Below are positions 1-8,607 of a DNA stretch of 64,000 bases, piece after piece. Each line of letters begins with the position of its first letter. Position 1 is the stretch's first letter. A program made the translations under genes and the position numbers. The notes beneath the pieces are model-generated. The model was not told the DNA's origin and made no database searches. It saw only the letters and a list, made by a program, of their open reading frames with translations. The stretch comes from an uncultured Pelagibacteraceae bacterium (GTDB taxonomy: Bacteria > Pseudomonadota > Alphaproteobacteria > Pelagibacterales > Pelagibacteraceae). The stretch covers positions 1-64,000 of the forward strand of contig CACKCM010000002.1 in the NCBI GenBank assembly GCA_902598735.1. The letters run 5' to 3'.

Positions 1-198
1 AATGCCTAAAATTTTTTTTGAAATAGAAATATTTCTATATTTTATATTAAATTTTTTTTTAAAGTTCGTATTACCATAAACTGTTATATTTTTTCTAAAC
101 TTACTTTTTTTAGTTACCGCATTTAAAAAAATTGAAACTGCACCGGGATAAATTGGAGAGAAGTTTTCTTTATAGGGAAGTAAAATTGAAATTCTCAT
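1..198 (-). CDS. Probable glycosyltransferase, N-terminal part only (runs off the left edge)
   Basis: An open minus-strand frame starts with ATG at 198 and continues without a stop to base 1, giving 66 residues that begin MRISILLPYKENFSP. A short beta strand followed by PYKE near the N-terminus resembles the first strand of GT-B glycosyltransferases (family 4 type), but the diagnostic C-terminal motifs are outside the window, so this is a tentative call. Its ATG overlaps the TGA of the GIY-YIG gene as ATGA, which implies co-translation with the genes upstream (the minus strand at 443 and above). Confidence 0.5.
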   Translation of the reverse strand, partial: MRISILLPYKENFSPIYPGAVSIFLNAVTKKSKFRKNITVYGNTNFKKKFNIKYRNISISKKILGI

Positions 199-443
199 GT
201 ATATTTTATCTTAATATTATTCCTTAAAACTCTATTATTCTTTATATAATATTCTCTAGAAATTGCTTCACTTTTTGAATTAAGTTTTTCCTTATAAATT
301 AGTTTCCATTTTCTACCTTTAGTAAATTTAGCGCCTTTGCTATTATTATGTAACATAATTCTTTTTTTTAAATTATTCGTATAGCCAACATATGTTACAG
401 AATTTTTGCCCAAGGATTTGAGCATGTAGACGTGATAAATCAT
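195..443 (-). CDS. GIY-YIG domain protein (small UPF0213/YhbQ-like)
   Basis: An 82-residue protein made of a single GIY-YIG nuclease fold. It has VYML near residue 5, TYVGYTNNL in the position of the YIG half, an Arg in the following helix (KKRIMLHN), then a GAKFTKGRKWKL segment and a terminal SEAISREYYIK helix that holds the usual metal-binding Glu. Stand-alone proteins of this size are common in bacteria, and their cellular substrate is generally not known. The gene lies 5 bases after the aldolase gene and overlaps the next gene by 4 bases, so it appears to be part of that transcript. It has no visible functional link to its neighbours. Confidence 0.82.
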   Translation of the reverse strand: MIYHVYMLKSLGKNSVTYVGYTNNLKKRIMLHNNSKGAKFTKGRKWKLIYKEKLNSKSEAISREYYIKNNRVLRNNIKIKYT

Positions 444-448
444 TTTAT

Positions 449-1240
449 TTAATAGCCTTTTCCTAGGTCTTTTTTAGTATTTTTTTTAAGTTTACTAATT
501 GCTGTTTTTGATGCTGCCGTCATATATCTTTGATCTGAACCAATAGTTACTAGTTGAAAACCTTTTTTTATCATTTTTTCAGCATATTCTGGCTGACCAT
601 TTTGAATCCCAGCAATAATATTATTCTTTTTAGCATGTTCTAAAATTTTCATAATTAAATCATATACTGGATCACCCTCTGGTTTATCAAAACTAGGTTT
701 TTCACCAACAGCTAAACTCAAATCAGCTGGACCGATGTAGATACCGTCTAAACCCTCTGTCTGCATTATTTTATCTAAATTTTCTAATGACTCTTTTGTT
801 TCAATCATCGCAAATTTTATTATTTCATCATTAGCTTTTTCAGCATAATCAGCTCCACCATATACTAAACCTCTGATTGGTCCGTAACTTCTGTAGCCTC
901 TAGGAGGATACATGCATGCTTTAACAAAATTCTCTGCCTCATTTTTATTACTTATCATAGGACAAATAATTCCATAGGCTCCAGCATCTAAAATTTTCAT
1001 TATTTGACCTGGTTCATTCCAATTTACTCTAGCCATTGGCACCACATCTTTTGTAGAAATAGCTTGTAACATTCCAACTGCATTAGGATAATCAATAATT
1101 CCATGCTGCATGTCCAAAGTTAATGAATCCCAATCTTGATTAGCCATTAATTCAGCTGTAAAAGAATTTGGTATTTGAAGCCAACCATTTACCGCAGATT
1201 TTCCAGTTTTAAAAATCTCCTTTAATTTGTTTTTTCTCAT
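449..1240 (-). CDS. HpcH/HpaI family class II aldolase
   Basis: A 263-residue protein of the HpcH/HpaI aldolase/citrate lyase family. These metal-dependent enzymes make or cleave 2-keto-3-deoxy (di)acids to pyruvate plus an aldehyde. Visible family marks are LTLDMQHG (the general-base His region, around residue 45), AGAYGIICPMI, PRGYRSYGP, MIETKESLENLD (metal-binding Glu) and GLDGIYIGPADLS. Length is normal. Its ATG overlaps the stop of the aldehyde dehydrogenase gene (ATGA), so the two products are probably made together; the dehydrogenase could oxidise the aldehyde released by the aldolase. The natural substrate cannot be read from sequence. Confidence 0.88.
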   Translation of the reverse strand: MRKNKLKEIFKTGKSAVNGWLQIPNSFTAELMANQDWDSLTLDMQHGIIDYPNAVGMLQAISTKDVVPMARVNWNEPGQIMKILDAGAYGIICPMISNKNEAENFVKACMYPPRGYRSYGPIRGLVYGGADYAEKANDEIIKFAMIETKESLENLDKIMQTEGLDGIYIGPADLSLAVGEKPSFDKPEGDPVYDLIMKILEHAKKNNIIAGIQNGQPEYAEKMIKKGFQLVTIGSDQRYMTAASKTAISKLKKNTKKDLGKGY

Positions 1241-2682
1241 TTGTATGAAATTCCGAAGTGAGTATATTTAATATTTAAATAATCTTTAATGGCCATCGAA
1301 CCGCCTTCCCTGCCATATCCAGTTTGTTTAATTCCACCAAATGGGGCCTCTGCTACAGCAACCACAGGTGTATTTACTGCAACACAGCCTGTTTCTAGTT
1401 TCTCAGACGCTTCGTTAGCTTTTTTTAGATCCGTAGTATAAACGTAACTACATAATCCCAAGTCATTATCATTAGCCCTAGTTATTACTTCATCAAAATC
1501 TTTAAAAGTTAAAATTGGAACTATTGGACCAAAAGGTTCCTCTTTCATTATTGTAAAATTATCTTTTATATTATCAAAAATTGTTGGTTCATAATAATAA
1601 CCTTTATTAAAATTAGCTGCTCTTTGACCGCCTAACAATAATTTTCCGCCTTCTTTTTTTGTTGTTTCCACTAATTTTTCAACACCTTCCAATCTCTGTT
1701 TAGTGCATAGAGGACCAAGTAAAGTATCTTTGTCCATTCCGTTTCCTATTTTCAACTTTTTAGTTTTTTGGACCATAAGATTTGCAAACTCATCTTTTTT
1801 CTTTTCATGAATATAAAATCTATTAGGAGATATACAAACTTGACCATTGTTTCTAAACTTTGCAGTAATTGCCATATCTGTGACTTTATTTAAATCAACA
1901 TCATCAAAAACAATAAATGGCGAATGACCACTTAATTCCATTGTGACCCTTTGAACTTTTTCAGCAGCTTGTTTTAAAATTAATTTACCTACTCTTGTGG
2001 ATCCTGTAATTGAAATTTTCTTTACAATATCAGACGATATCAATTCTGATGAAATATCTGCTGGATCTCCAGATAATAAGTTTACCACGCCAGGAGGTAC
2101 GCCGGCTTCTCTGCAAATATCTACGATTTCCATCACACTTCCTGGTGTAATTACATCTGGTTTAACAATTACAGAGCATCCTGCTGCTAATGCCGTAGAG
2201 ATTTTCCTTGACGCTAAGACTACTGGAAAATTCCATGGAACTAAAGCGGCAACTACTCCAACAGGTTGGTAAATAACGTGAATTTTAGTATTAGGAAAAC
2301 GACTTTGATTAATTTCTCCAAATATTCTTTTAGTTTCTTCAGCATTCCACTCAAATATATCAGCTGCACCTCCTATTTCACCAGGTCCTTCTGTAATTGG
2401 TTTTCCAACTTCTAATGTTAACCACTTAGATAAAATATCTGATTTTTTTCTCATTAATTCTGAAATTCTTCTAATTACTTTTGATCTTTCCCAAGGCGAG
2501 GTATTTTTCCAAATTTCTAAACCTTTTTCTGCAGATTTGAGAGCACTTTGAACATCTTTTGTATTTGCTTTAGATGCTTTACCTATAATTTCCTCTGTTG
2601 CAGGATTTATGACATCGTATGTATCACCACTTGAAGATTGTTGCCATTTACCGTCAATAAACTGACCAAATTTTTCGTACAT
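1237..2682 (-). CDS. NAD(P)-dependent aldehyde dehydrogenase
   Basis: A 481-residue aldehyde dehydrogenase of normal length, oxidising an aldehyde to the acid in the cytoplasm. Motifs in order are VPWNFPVVL (cofactor site), ITGSTRVGK (Rossmann loop), MELSGHSPFIVFDD (general-base Glu), NNGQVCISPNRF (nucleophilic Cys) and EEPFGPIVP. The end has GGIKQTGYGREGG, similar to succinate-semialdehyde and lactaldehyde dehydrogenases, so a small hydroxy- or semialdehyde substrate is plausible. It is the first gene of the minus-strand unit with the HpaI aldolase and is divergent from iolD across 56 AT-rich bases. It is not an obvious IolA: the CoA-dependent methylmalonate-semialdehyde dehydrogenase signature is not seen. 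Confidence 0.9.
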   Translation of the reverse strand: MYEKFGQFIDGKWQQSSSGDTYDVINPATEEIIGKASKANTKDVQSALKSAEKGLEIWKNTSPWERSKVIRRISELMRKKSDILSKWLTLEVGKPITEGPGEIGGAADIFEWNAEETKRIFGEINQSRFPNTKIHVIYQPVGVVAALVPWNFPVVLASRKISTALAAGCSVIVKPDVITPGSVMEIVDICREAGVPPGVVNLLSGDPADISSELISSDIVKKISITGSTRVGKLILKQAAEKVQRVTMELSGHSPFIVFDDVDLNKVTDMAITAKFRNNGQVCISPNRFYIHEKKKDEFANLMVQKTKKLKIGNGMDKDTLLGPLCTKQRLEGVEKLVETTKKEGGKLLLGGQRAANFNKGYYYEPTIFDNIKDNFTIMKEEPFGPIVPILTFKDFDEVITRANDNDLGLCSYVYTTDLKKANEASEKLETGCVAVNTPVVAVAEAPFGGIKQTGYGREGGSMAIKDYLNIKYTHFGISYK

Positions 2683-2738
2683 AAATTTTATATAATTATT
2701 GAATATATTAAGTTAATTATCTATCTTATAAAGAATTT

Positions 2739-4583
2739 ATGAAAAACATTCAACTTACTTGTGCTCATGCGCTTGTCAAATTCCTTACAAAACAAAAAAT
2801 TTTAATCGATGGAAAGAAAGAATCATTGTTTCCTGGTGCATTTGGAATTTTTGGACACGGCAACGTAGCGTGCCTAGGTCAAGCGCTTCAAGAAAATCAA
2901 AAAGAACTTCCTACATGGAGAGGTCATCATGAGCAGAATATGGCACTAACTGGCATTGCGTACTCAAGAGCTAAAAGAAGAAAACAAATTTTTATTGCAA
3001 CAAGTTCTGTGGGGCCAGGTTCAACAAATATGATTACAGCGGCAGCTGTTGCAATGAGTAATAGACTTCCAATATTATTCCTCCCCGGAGATACATTTGC
3101 AAATAGAATGCCGGACCCAGTATTGCAACAAGTTGAGCATTTTAGCAATCCTGGAATTACACAAAATGATGGATTTAAACCGGTTGTAAGATACTTTGAT
3201 AGAATTACACGTCCAGAACAAATAATATCAACTTTGCCTCAAGCTATTGAAGTTATGCTTGATCCTGCTGATTGTGGCCCCGCTTGCATCTCTTTAAGTC
3301 AAGACGTTCAAGGTGAAGTTTTTGATTATCCTGTGGAATTTTTTAATGAACGAATTCATGTAATCAGAAGACCACGACCAGATGACTATCAAATAAAAAA
3401 AGCAGCAGAAGTTATTAAATCTTCGAAAAATCCAATATTAATTTCAGGTGGTGGTGTGTTTTACTCTGATGCAATGGATGAACTATCTAACTTTGCAAAA
3501 AAACATAATATCCCAGTTACTCAAACTATTATGGGTTATTCCACTATGAAAAGAGATCATTCCCATTTTTTAGGTCCCATCGGAGGTCTTGGTGGAAAAG
3601 CAGCAAATAATATGGCTAAAAAAACAGATCTAGCGATTGCTGTAGGAACTAAACTTGCTGATTTTACAACAGGATCTTGGGCAAATTTTGAAAACCCAAA
3701 TTTTAAACTTGTATCTGTAAATGCAGCAAGATTTGACGCGAACAAACATATGGCACAAGCTGTAGTTGGTGACGCAAAAGTATCATTATCAGAGTTATCT
3801 TTAGCTCTTGGAAGTTGGAAAGCAGATGATAATTGGAATAAAAAAGCACAAATAGAATTAAAAAGTTGGAATGAATATGTTGATAAAGAGAGTGGTCCAA
3901 CAAATCAAAAATTACCTAGTTATGCCCATGCTGTAGGTGCAATTTATAGGAATTCTGATCCATCAGATATTGCAGTAACTGCTGCTGGCGGTTTAGTAGG
4001 TGAAGTTGTACAAGTGTGGAGACCTAGAGAATTAAATACTCACGAAACTGAATGGGGCTTTAGTTGTATGAGTTACGAAATTTCAGGTGCGTTAGGTATT
4101 AAAATGGCAAATCCTAACAAAGAAGTCATAGCTTTTGTAGGTGACGGTTCATATCTTCTTTACAATTCCGATATATATAGTTCTGTAATTACTAATAATA
4201 AATTGATTTTAATAGTTTGCGATAACGGTGGCCATGCAGTTATTAATCGACTTCAACTATACAAAGGTGGTAAAGAATTTAATTGTTTACTAAAAAGCTC
4301 AAAAACTCCTAATCTTGTTCCAGTCGATTTTGCCTCACATGCAAAGAGTATGGGTGCAGATGGAGAGCAAGTAAATTCAATTTCAGAACTAGAGGAAGCT
4401 TTTAAAAGGGCAAAAAAATCTAAGAAAACATATGTTATAAGTATCCAGACCGATGGTTATCAATGGTTAGAAGGTTCAGCATACTGGGAAAGCCCTACTC
4501 TTTCAATACCAACAACTGAGGAAAATAAAAGAGCCCTAAAAGAACACCTAGACGGGAAGAAAAAACAGAGAAAAGGTGTATAA
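2739..4583 (+). CDS. iolD: 3D-(3,5/4)-trihydroxycyclohexane-1,2-dione hydrolase
   Basis: A 614-residue thiamine-diphosphate enzyme that opens the ring of the diketo-inositol intermediate to give 5-deoxy-glucuronate, the third step of myo-inositol breakdown. The N-terminal Pyr domain has GHGNVACLGQAL and the TPP-activating Glu in RGHHEQNMA; SSVGPGSTNM, DPVLQQVEH and VRYFDRITRPEQ are typical of IolD. The C-terminal PP domain has the TPP/Mg motif GDGSYLL followed by the Asn of SDIYSSVITNN. Length matches the family (about 610-640). A Gfo/Idh gene follows after 8 bases. iolG and iolE lie nearby, which supports the IolD call over acetolactate synthase. Confidence 0.93.
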   Translation: MKNIQLTCAHALVKFLTKQKILIDGKKESLFPGAFGIFGHGNVACLGQALQENQKELPTWRGHHEQNMALTGIAYSRAKRRKQIFIATSSVGPGSTNMITAAAVAMSNRLPILFLPGDTFANRMPDPVLQQVEHFSNPGITQNDGFKPVVRYFDRITRPEQIISTLPQAIEVMLDPADCGPACISLSQDVQGEVFDYPVEFFNERIHVIRRPRPDDYQIKKAAEVIKSSKNPILISGGGVFYSDAMDELSNFAKKHNIPVTQTIMGYSTMKRDHSHFLGPIGGLGGKAANNMAKKTDLAIAVGTKLADFTTGSWANFENPNFKLVSVNAARFDANKHMAQAVVGDAKVSLSELSLALGSWKADDNWNKKAQIELKSWNEYVDKESGPTNQKLPSYAHAVGAIYRNSDPSDIAVTAAGGLVGEVVQVWRPRELNTHETEWGFSCMSYEISGALGIKMANPNKEVIAFVGDGSYLLYNSDIYSSVITNNKLILIVCDNGGHAVINRLQLYKGGKEFNCLLKSSKTPNLVPVDFASHAKSMGADGEQVNSISELEEAFKRAKKSKKTYVISIQTDGYQWLEGSAYWESPTLSIPTTEENKRALKEHLDGKKKQRKGV

Positions 4584-4591
4584 GCTTTTAA

Positions 4592-5749
4592 ATGGGGAAA
4601 GTTTTTAAAGTTGGCCTAATTGGCTGTGGTCATATTGCTGAGACTTATTTTAGAGCACATAAATATTTCAATAATTTTAAGATAATTAAATGTGCTGATA
4701 TAAATAAATTTGCCGCTAAAAAGTGTGCAAAAATTTTTAAAATCAATTCAGTCTCAGTCAATGAAATACTTAAAGATAAAGAAATTCAAATAATTCTAAA
4801 TTTGACAATACCTAATGCACATTATTTAATAGCTAAAAAATCATTACTTAACGGTAAACATGTTTATTCTGAAAAACCTTTAGCAGTTTCATTGACAGAT
4901 GGAAAAGAACTTATAAAGATAGCAAAAAGAAAAAAGCTTTTTATAGGAAATGCTCCTGATACTTTTTTGGGTGGAGGAAATCAAAAAGCTAGAGAACTTT
5001 TAGATAAAGGCTTAATAGGAAAAGTGAAGTTTGGTACCGGTATATTTGCTTATCCAGGAATACAATCTTATCATCCTAATCCAGAGCCTTGGTTTGCTAA
5101 AAAAGGAGGCGGACCTGTTATAGATATGGGCCCATATTATTTAACAGCTTTAGTGAATTTATTAGGACCAGCTAAAGAAGTGACAAGTATAAGCTCAAAA
5201 GGAGCAAATAAGCGTACTATCGGTATAGGACCAAAAAAAGGTAAAAAATTTAAAGTTGGGTGCCCAACAACTTATTTTTCAACTATAAAATTTCATAATG
5301 GCACGATAATAAGATTAACTTTATCTTTTGATGTTATCTCCCATCTAAGAAACCATATAGAGCTATATGGAGAAAAAGGTTCTATGATAGTTCCGGATCC
5401 AAATATGTTTGGTGGATCAGTTTTAATCAGTAAAAAATTAGGCAGTTCATGGCAAAATCATCAAACAAATAGAATGTCTCTAGGAAGAATTAATATAAGA
5501 ACCCAAAGCTCCAGAGCAAATGAGTCTCCTACTAACGCGAATTATAGAGGTGTTGGATTATCAGAAATGATAAATTCAATTCAAAATAAGAGAATACATA
5601 GGTGTAACGGAGATTTATCTCTTCACGTCCTTAATATAATAGATGCAATTCATTTATCTGCGAAAAATAATAAAAAACAAAAAATTTCCATAAAATGTAA
5701 AAAGCCAGAAAGTTTTTCAAATAAAGAGATTAATTCAATTCTCAAATAG
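4592..5749 (+). CDS. Gfo/Idh/MocA family NAD(P)-dependent oxidoreductase
   Basis: A 385-residue sugar or cyclitol dehydrogenase. The N-terminal Rossmann domain has VGLIGCGHIAETYFRAH and a Cys-Ala-Asp at the end of strand 2 (NAD-type acidic residue). YSEKPLAVS contains the catalytic Lys of the EKP motif, and GGPVIDMGPYYLTAL takes the place of the second catalytic segment. It is longer than iolG here (331) and only distantly similar to it, so it probably acts on another inositol isomer or a related sugar. It is co-directional with iolD with 8 bases between, which suggests one transcript. Its end is 4 bases from the convergent ROK kinase gene. Confidence 0.85.
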   Translation: MGKVFKVGLIGCGHIAETYFRAHKYFNNFKIIKCADINKFAAKKCAKIFKINSVSVNEILKDKEIQIILNLTIPNAHYLIAKKSLLNGKHVYSEKPLAVSLTDGKELIKIAKRKKLFIGNAPDTFLGGGNQKARELLDKGLIGKVKFGTGIFAYPGIQSYHPNPEPWFAKKGGGPVIDMGPYYLTALVNLLGPAKEVTSISSKGANKRTIGIGPKKGKKFKVGCPTTYFSTIKFHNGTIIRLTLSFDVISHLRNHIELYGEKGSMIVPDPNMFGGSVLISKKLGSSWQNHQTNRMSLGRINIRTQSSRANESPTNANYRGVGLSEMINSIQNKRIHRCNGDLSLHVLNIIDAIHLSAKNNKKQKISIKCKKPESFSNKEINSILK

Positions 5750-5753
5750 AACT

Positions 5754-6626
5754 CTATCTGCTTAAAAAAGCTGCACCTCTAACTCCACTAGAATCACCAT
5801 GAGCTGGATGACTGAAAACTGTATTTAATTGTTTTACTTCAAGATATTTTAGTGTAATTTTTTTAATTTCATTTAAATCTTTAATTTCATTTGATAATCC
5901 TCCGCCAAATACAATTATGTCTGGATCAATTATATTAATTAACCCAGCTAAGGACCTAGCTAGTCTATCTTTAAAAAGTTTGACGAATTTATTGTTTTTT
6001 TTATCATTGAATATTGAATGGGCAGTTTTTTTTGATTTATTGTTTAATTTATATAAACTTTCTATACCTTTTCCAGAAATAAATTGCTGAGTTGAAAACC
6101 TATAATGATATTTTATTTTATCCTTTTTCTCATTTATGCCAAATCCTGGTAAGAAATTATGCCCCCACTCGCCAGCAATATGGTTTGCTCCTCTGACTAT
6201 TTTTTGATCTATCACAAGACCACCCCCTGTACCTGATCCAAGAATTATACCAAATACTACATTATAATTTTTTGCAACACCGTCGATTGACTCAGATAAA
6301 GCAAAACAATTCGCATCATTTTCAAAAATTATTTTATTTTTTACTAATGATCTTAAATCTTGTTCAATCTTTTTATTAGCAATCGATTTTAAGTTATATG
6401 TATTAAATATCCTACCTTTATTATCCATTGAACCAGGATGACAAATACCTACACTAAATTCTTGATTATACTTTTTTGTTAAATTTTTGATTATATGAGA
6501 TATTTTTTTAAGTAGTTCTTTATAATTATGTGGTGTTATTTCTCTTTGTCTAATAATTTCAGAGTTATTGTCATCTAAGACAACGTATTCTATTTTAGTA
6601 GCACCTAAATCTATTCCTATTTGCAT
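5754..6626 (-). CDS. ROK family sugar kinase-like protein, zinc motif absent
   Basis: A 290-residue member of the ROK (repressor, ORF, kinase) family, expected to phosphorylate a sugar with ATP. The phosphate-1 loop is GIDLGATKIEYVVLD (residues 4-18), the catalytic Asp is in ENDANCFA (about D104), the phosphate-2 loop is LGSGTGGGLV (129-138), and GEWGH (152-156) is the sugar-binding/zinc-His segment. The usual CxCGxxGCxE zinc site that should follow is replaced by YHYRFSTQ (173-180), with no Cys. There is no helix-turn-helix, so it is a kinase type and not a repressor. It sits one base from the ABC transporter ATPase gene and is likely co-transcribed, so its substrate may be a product of the imported compound. 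Confidence 0.83.
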   Translation of the reverse strand: MQIGIDLGATKIEYVVLDDNNSEIIRQREITPHNYKELLKKISHIIKNLTKKYNQEFSVGICHPGSMDNKGRIFNTYNLKSIANKKIEQDLRSLVKNKIIFENDANCFALSESIDGVAKNYNVVFGIILGSGTGGGLVIDQKIVRGANHIAGEWGHNFLPGFGINEKKDKIKYHYRFSTQQFISGKGIESLYKLNNKSKKTAHSIFNDKKNNKFVKLFKDRLARSLAGLINIIDPDIIVFGGGLSNEIKDLNEIKKITLKYLEVKQLNTVFSHPAHGDSSGVRGAAFLSR

Positions 6627-7420
6627 TAATTAGTTGAAGACCTATTCATTTCTTGAAGCTCAACCTCTAATTTATCTAATTCTTCACCACCAGCCATCAT
6701 GCTTAAAAGCTTTTCCCTAGTAATATTTTTTTTTTCGTAAGTACCTAAACTTTTTCCTCTATTTAAAACTGTAAAACTATTTCCAACAGGATAAGCATGA
6801 TGCACGTTATGTGTGATCAAAATTACAGCTAAACCTTGTGAAGCTGCTTTTACGATGTATTTTAAAACTACTGATGCTTGGTGCACACCTAATGCTGAAG
6901 TGGGCTCATCTAAAACAAGAACTTTTGCTCCAAAATAAATGGCTCTACTAATCGCTAAACACTGTCTTTCACCCCCAGACATTGTTCCAACTGCCTGAGA
7001 TGGATCCCTGACATCAATACCTATCTGACCCATTCTCTCGGCAGCTATTTTATTTGCTTTTTCGATATCAAATGTTTTGAAAAATGGCGGACCTTTCATT
7101 GGTTCTCTTCCCATAAAAAAGTTTCTTGTTACACTCATTAAAGAGACTAAAGCTAAATCTTGATACACTGTAGCAATGCCCATATCTAATGCATCTTTAG
7201 GACTGTCAAATATTGTTTTTTTTCCTTCAACAATAATTTCACCTTCATCAGGCCTATGTACTCCAGCTAATGTTTTGATTAAAGTTGATTTACCTGCACC
7301 ATTGTCACCAAGAAGACACATAATTTCACCTTTTTTTAATTTCATAGTTACATCTTTAAGAGCTATTACTTTTCCAAAAAATTTACTTATGTTGTTAAAT
7401 TGAACTAAATAATCAGACAT
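6626..7420 (-). CDS. Sugar ABC transporter ATP-binding protein (single domain, FrcA-like)
   Basis: A 264-residue ATPase for the sugar importer encoded beside it. Walker A is [10 protein letters not shown] (about residues 38-47), followed by a Q-loop (VYQDLALV), the signature [14 protein letters not shown], Walker [13 protein letters not shown] and the switch His in LITHN. It has one ATPase domain, about half the length of the duplicated RbsA/IatA type, and so resembles FrcA-type subunits that work as a homodimer. The permease gene stops at the same base where this gene starts. The trailing C-terminal segment after residue 235 ([11 protein letters not shown]) has no recognised domain. Confidence 0.92.
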   Translation of the reverse strand: MSDYLVQFNNISKFFGKVIALKDVTMKLKKGEIMCLLGDNGAGKSTLIKTLAGVHRPDEGEIIVEGKKTIFDSPKDALDMGIATVYQDLALVSLMSVTRNFFMGREPMKGPPFFKTFDIEKANKIAAERMGQIGIDVRDPSQAVGTMSGGERQCLAISRAIYFGAKVLVLDEPTSALGVHQASVVLKYIVKAASQGLAVILITHNVHHAYPVGNSFTVLNRGKSLGTYEKKNITREKLLSMMAGGEELDKLEVELQEMNRSSTN

Positions 7421-8547
7421 TATTTGCTTTCCGTTACTTTTCTTCTTATATAATTATTAAAGATCACAGCGATCAACATCATTGCTCCTAAAAAAACTTT
7501 AAACCAGTCTGTATCCACATCAGTGTAAAATATCCCCATTGATACTGTTCCAAAAATCAAAGCTCCGAATGCAGCACCTATCGCTGAACCATAACCACCA
7601 GTCAATAAACAACCTCCAACAACTGCAGCTGCGATAGCTTCTAATTCCTTTAAAGTTCCACGCATTGTATCGGCTGAACCAGCGTCTAAAACTTGAATAG
7701 TAGCAAATATAGTAGCAGCTACTGCAGTACCTATAAATAAACTTATTTTTACTCTACCAACTGGAACTCCAACATTGTTAGCACCATTTTTATCTCCTCC
7801 AGATGCAAATATCCAATTTCCGTATCTTGTTTTCATTAGTATCCAAGTTGTAATGATTGCCAAACCTATGAACCATATTACAGATGGTGGTATTCCTGTA
7901 GCGAGTGGAGTTCCATCAGTTCTTAATGCAATTAGATTCATCGAACCTAGCCAAGTAAAAACCCATTTAAAAGTATCAGTTGCAAACATCCATGCCAATG
8001 GATCGTCTTCTATTAAAACTCTTAGCCCTGGAACTTGAGTTCGACCAGTAATCAGTCTTGTTATAGCTAAAGTCGCCCCTCTTAAAATGAAAAGCATTGC
8101 AAGAGTAACGATAAATGATGGCAAGCCTGTTCTTACCACTAATATTCCATTAAAATAACCTACAAGTACTGCCATTGAGAATGCAAAAATAATACTCATC
8201 CACAGTGGCCACCCCCAATAAATTGCTGGAATAGCTATACATATACCTGCAAATCCGATCATCGATCCAATAGATAGATCGAATTCTCCTCCTATCATTA
8301 ACATAGCAGCGGCAATAGCTATTATTCCTAGATTAGCTGAGACATCTAAGAAGTTTAATACTCCATATGCACTAAACATTCCAGTATCCCCTGCAACTAT
8401 ACCAAAAAATATAAATACAAGTATAGCTCCACCAAGAGCGCCAAGTTCGGGTCTATTTAACAATAACTTTAATTTAGAAACTTTTTTGAGTCTTTCATCC
8501 TGATTGAAATCAGTTTTTGTTTCAATGCTTTTTGACTTTGTAGACAT
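7420..8547 (-). CDS. Sugar ABC transporter permease (FrcC/RbsC type)
   Basis: A 375-residue inner-membrane permease of the carbohydrate-uptake-2 class. A charged cytoplasmic N-terminus (about 40 residues) is followed by roughly ten hydrophobic segments. The conserved cytoplasmic coupling region is visible as [17 protein letters not shown] with downstream [20 protein letters not shown], which matches RbsC/FrcC/XylH permeases. [16 protein letters not shown] near residue 95 is another family mark. It should form a dimer with two copies of the ATPase encoded next. The binding-protein gene lies upstream across a perfect terminator hairpin, so this gene probably receives only partial read-through from it. 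Confidence 0.92.
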   Translation of the reverse strand: MSTKSKSIETKTDFNQDERLKKVSKLKLLLNRPELGALGGAILVFIFFGIVAGDTGMFSAYGVLNFLDVSANLGIIAIAAAMLMIGGEFDLSIGSMIGFAGICIAIPAIYWGWPLWMSIIFAFSMAVLVGYFNGILVVRTGLPSFIVTLAMLFILRGATLAITRLITGRTQVPGLRVLIEDDPLAWMFATDTFKWVFTWLGSMNLIALRTDGTPLATGIPPSVIWFIGLAIITTWILMKTRYGNWIFASGGDKNGANNVGVPVGRVKISLFIGTAVAATIFATIQVLDAGSADTMRGTLKELEAIAAAVVGGCLLTGGYGSAIGAAFGALIFGTVSMGIFYTDVDTDWFKVFLGAMMLIAVIFNNYIRRKVTESK

Positions 8548-8560
8548 ATAAAAAAACTTA

Positions 8561-8596
8561 AAAAAAAAGGCCTAGTGAATAGTCACTAGGCCTTTT
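8561..8596 (-). terminator. Intrinsic terminator between binding-protein and permease genes
   Basis: A perfect 14-bp inverted repeat (8565-8578 with 8583-8596, containing AAAGGCCTAGTGA) closes a 4-base loop. On the minus strand it is followed by an uninterrupted run of T (complement of A at 8561-8568). It lies 11 bases beyond the stop of the binding-protein gene and 13 bases before the permease start. Such hairpins within ABC operons usually let the periplasmic protein be made in large excess over the membrane parts; here that effect is inferred. Confidence 0.9.
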
Positions 8597-8607
8597 GAAT
8601 ATTTTTC

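Noticed and set aside
1997-2272. A 91-residue plus-strand frame inside the aldehyde dehydrogenase gene
   Set aside because: It is antisense to a clear ALDH core with intact motifs and shows no family pattern.
4592-5749. The second Gfo/Idh gene as iolG
   Set aside because: The GFNRRFDP, ITSRDPAPP and SGGIFRDM-IHDFD signatures occur in the gene at 9633-10628 and not in this one.
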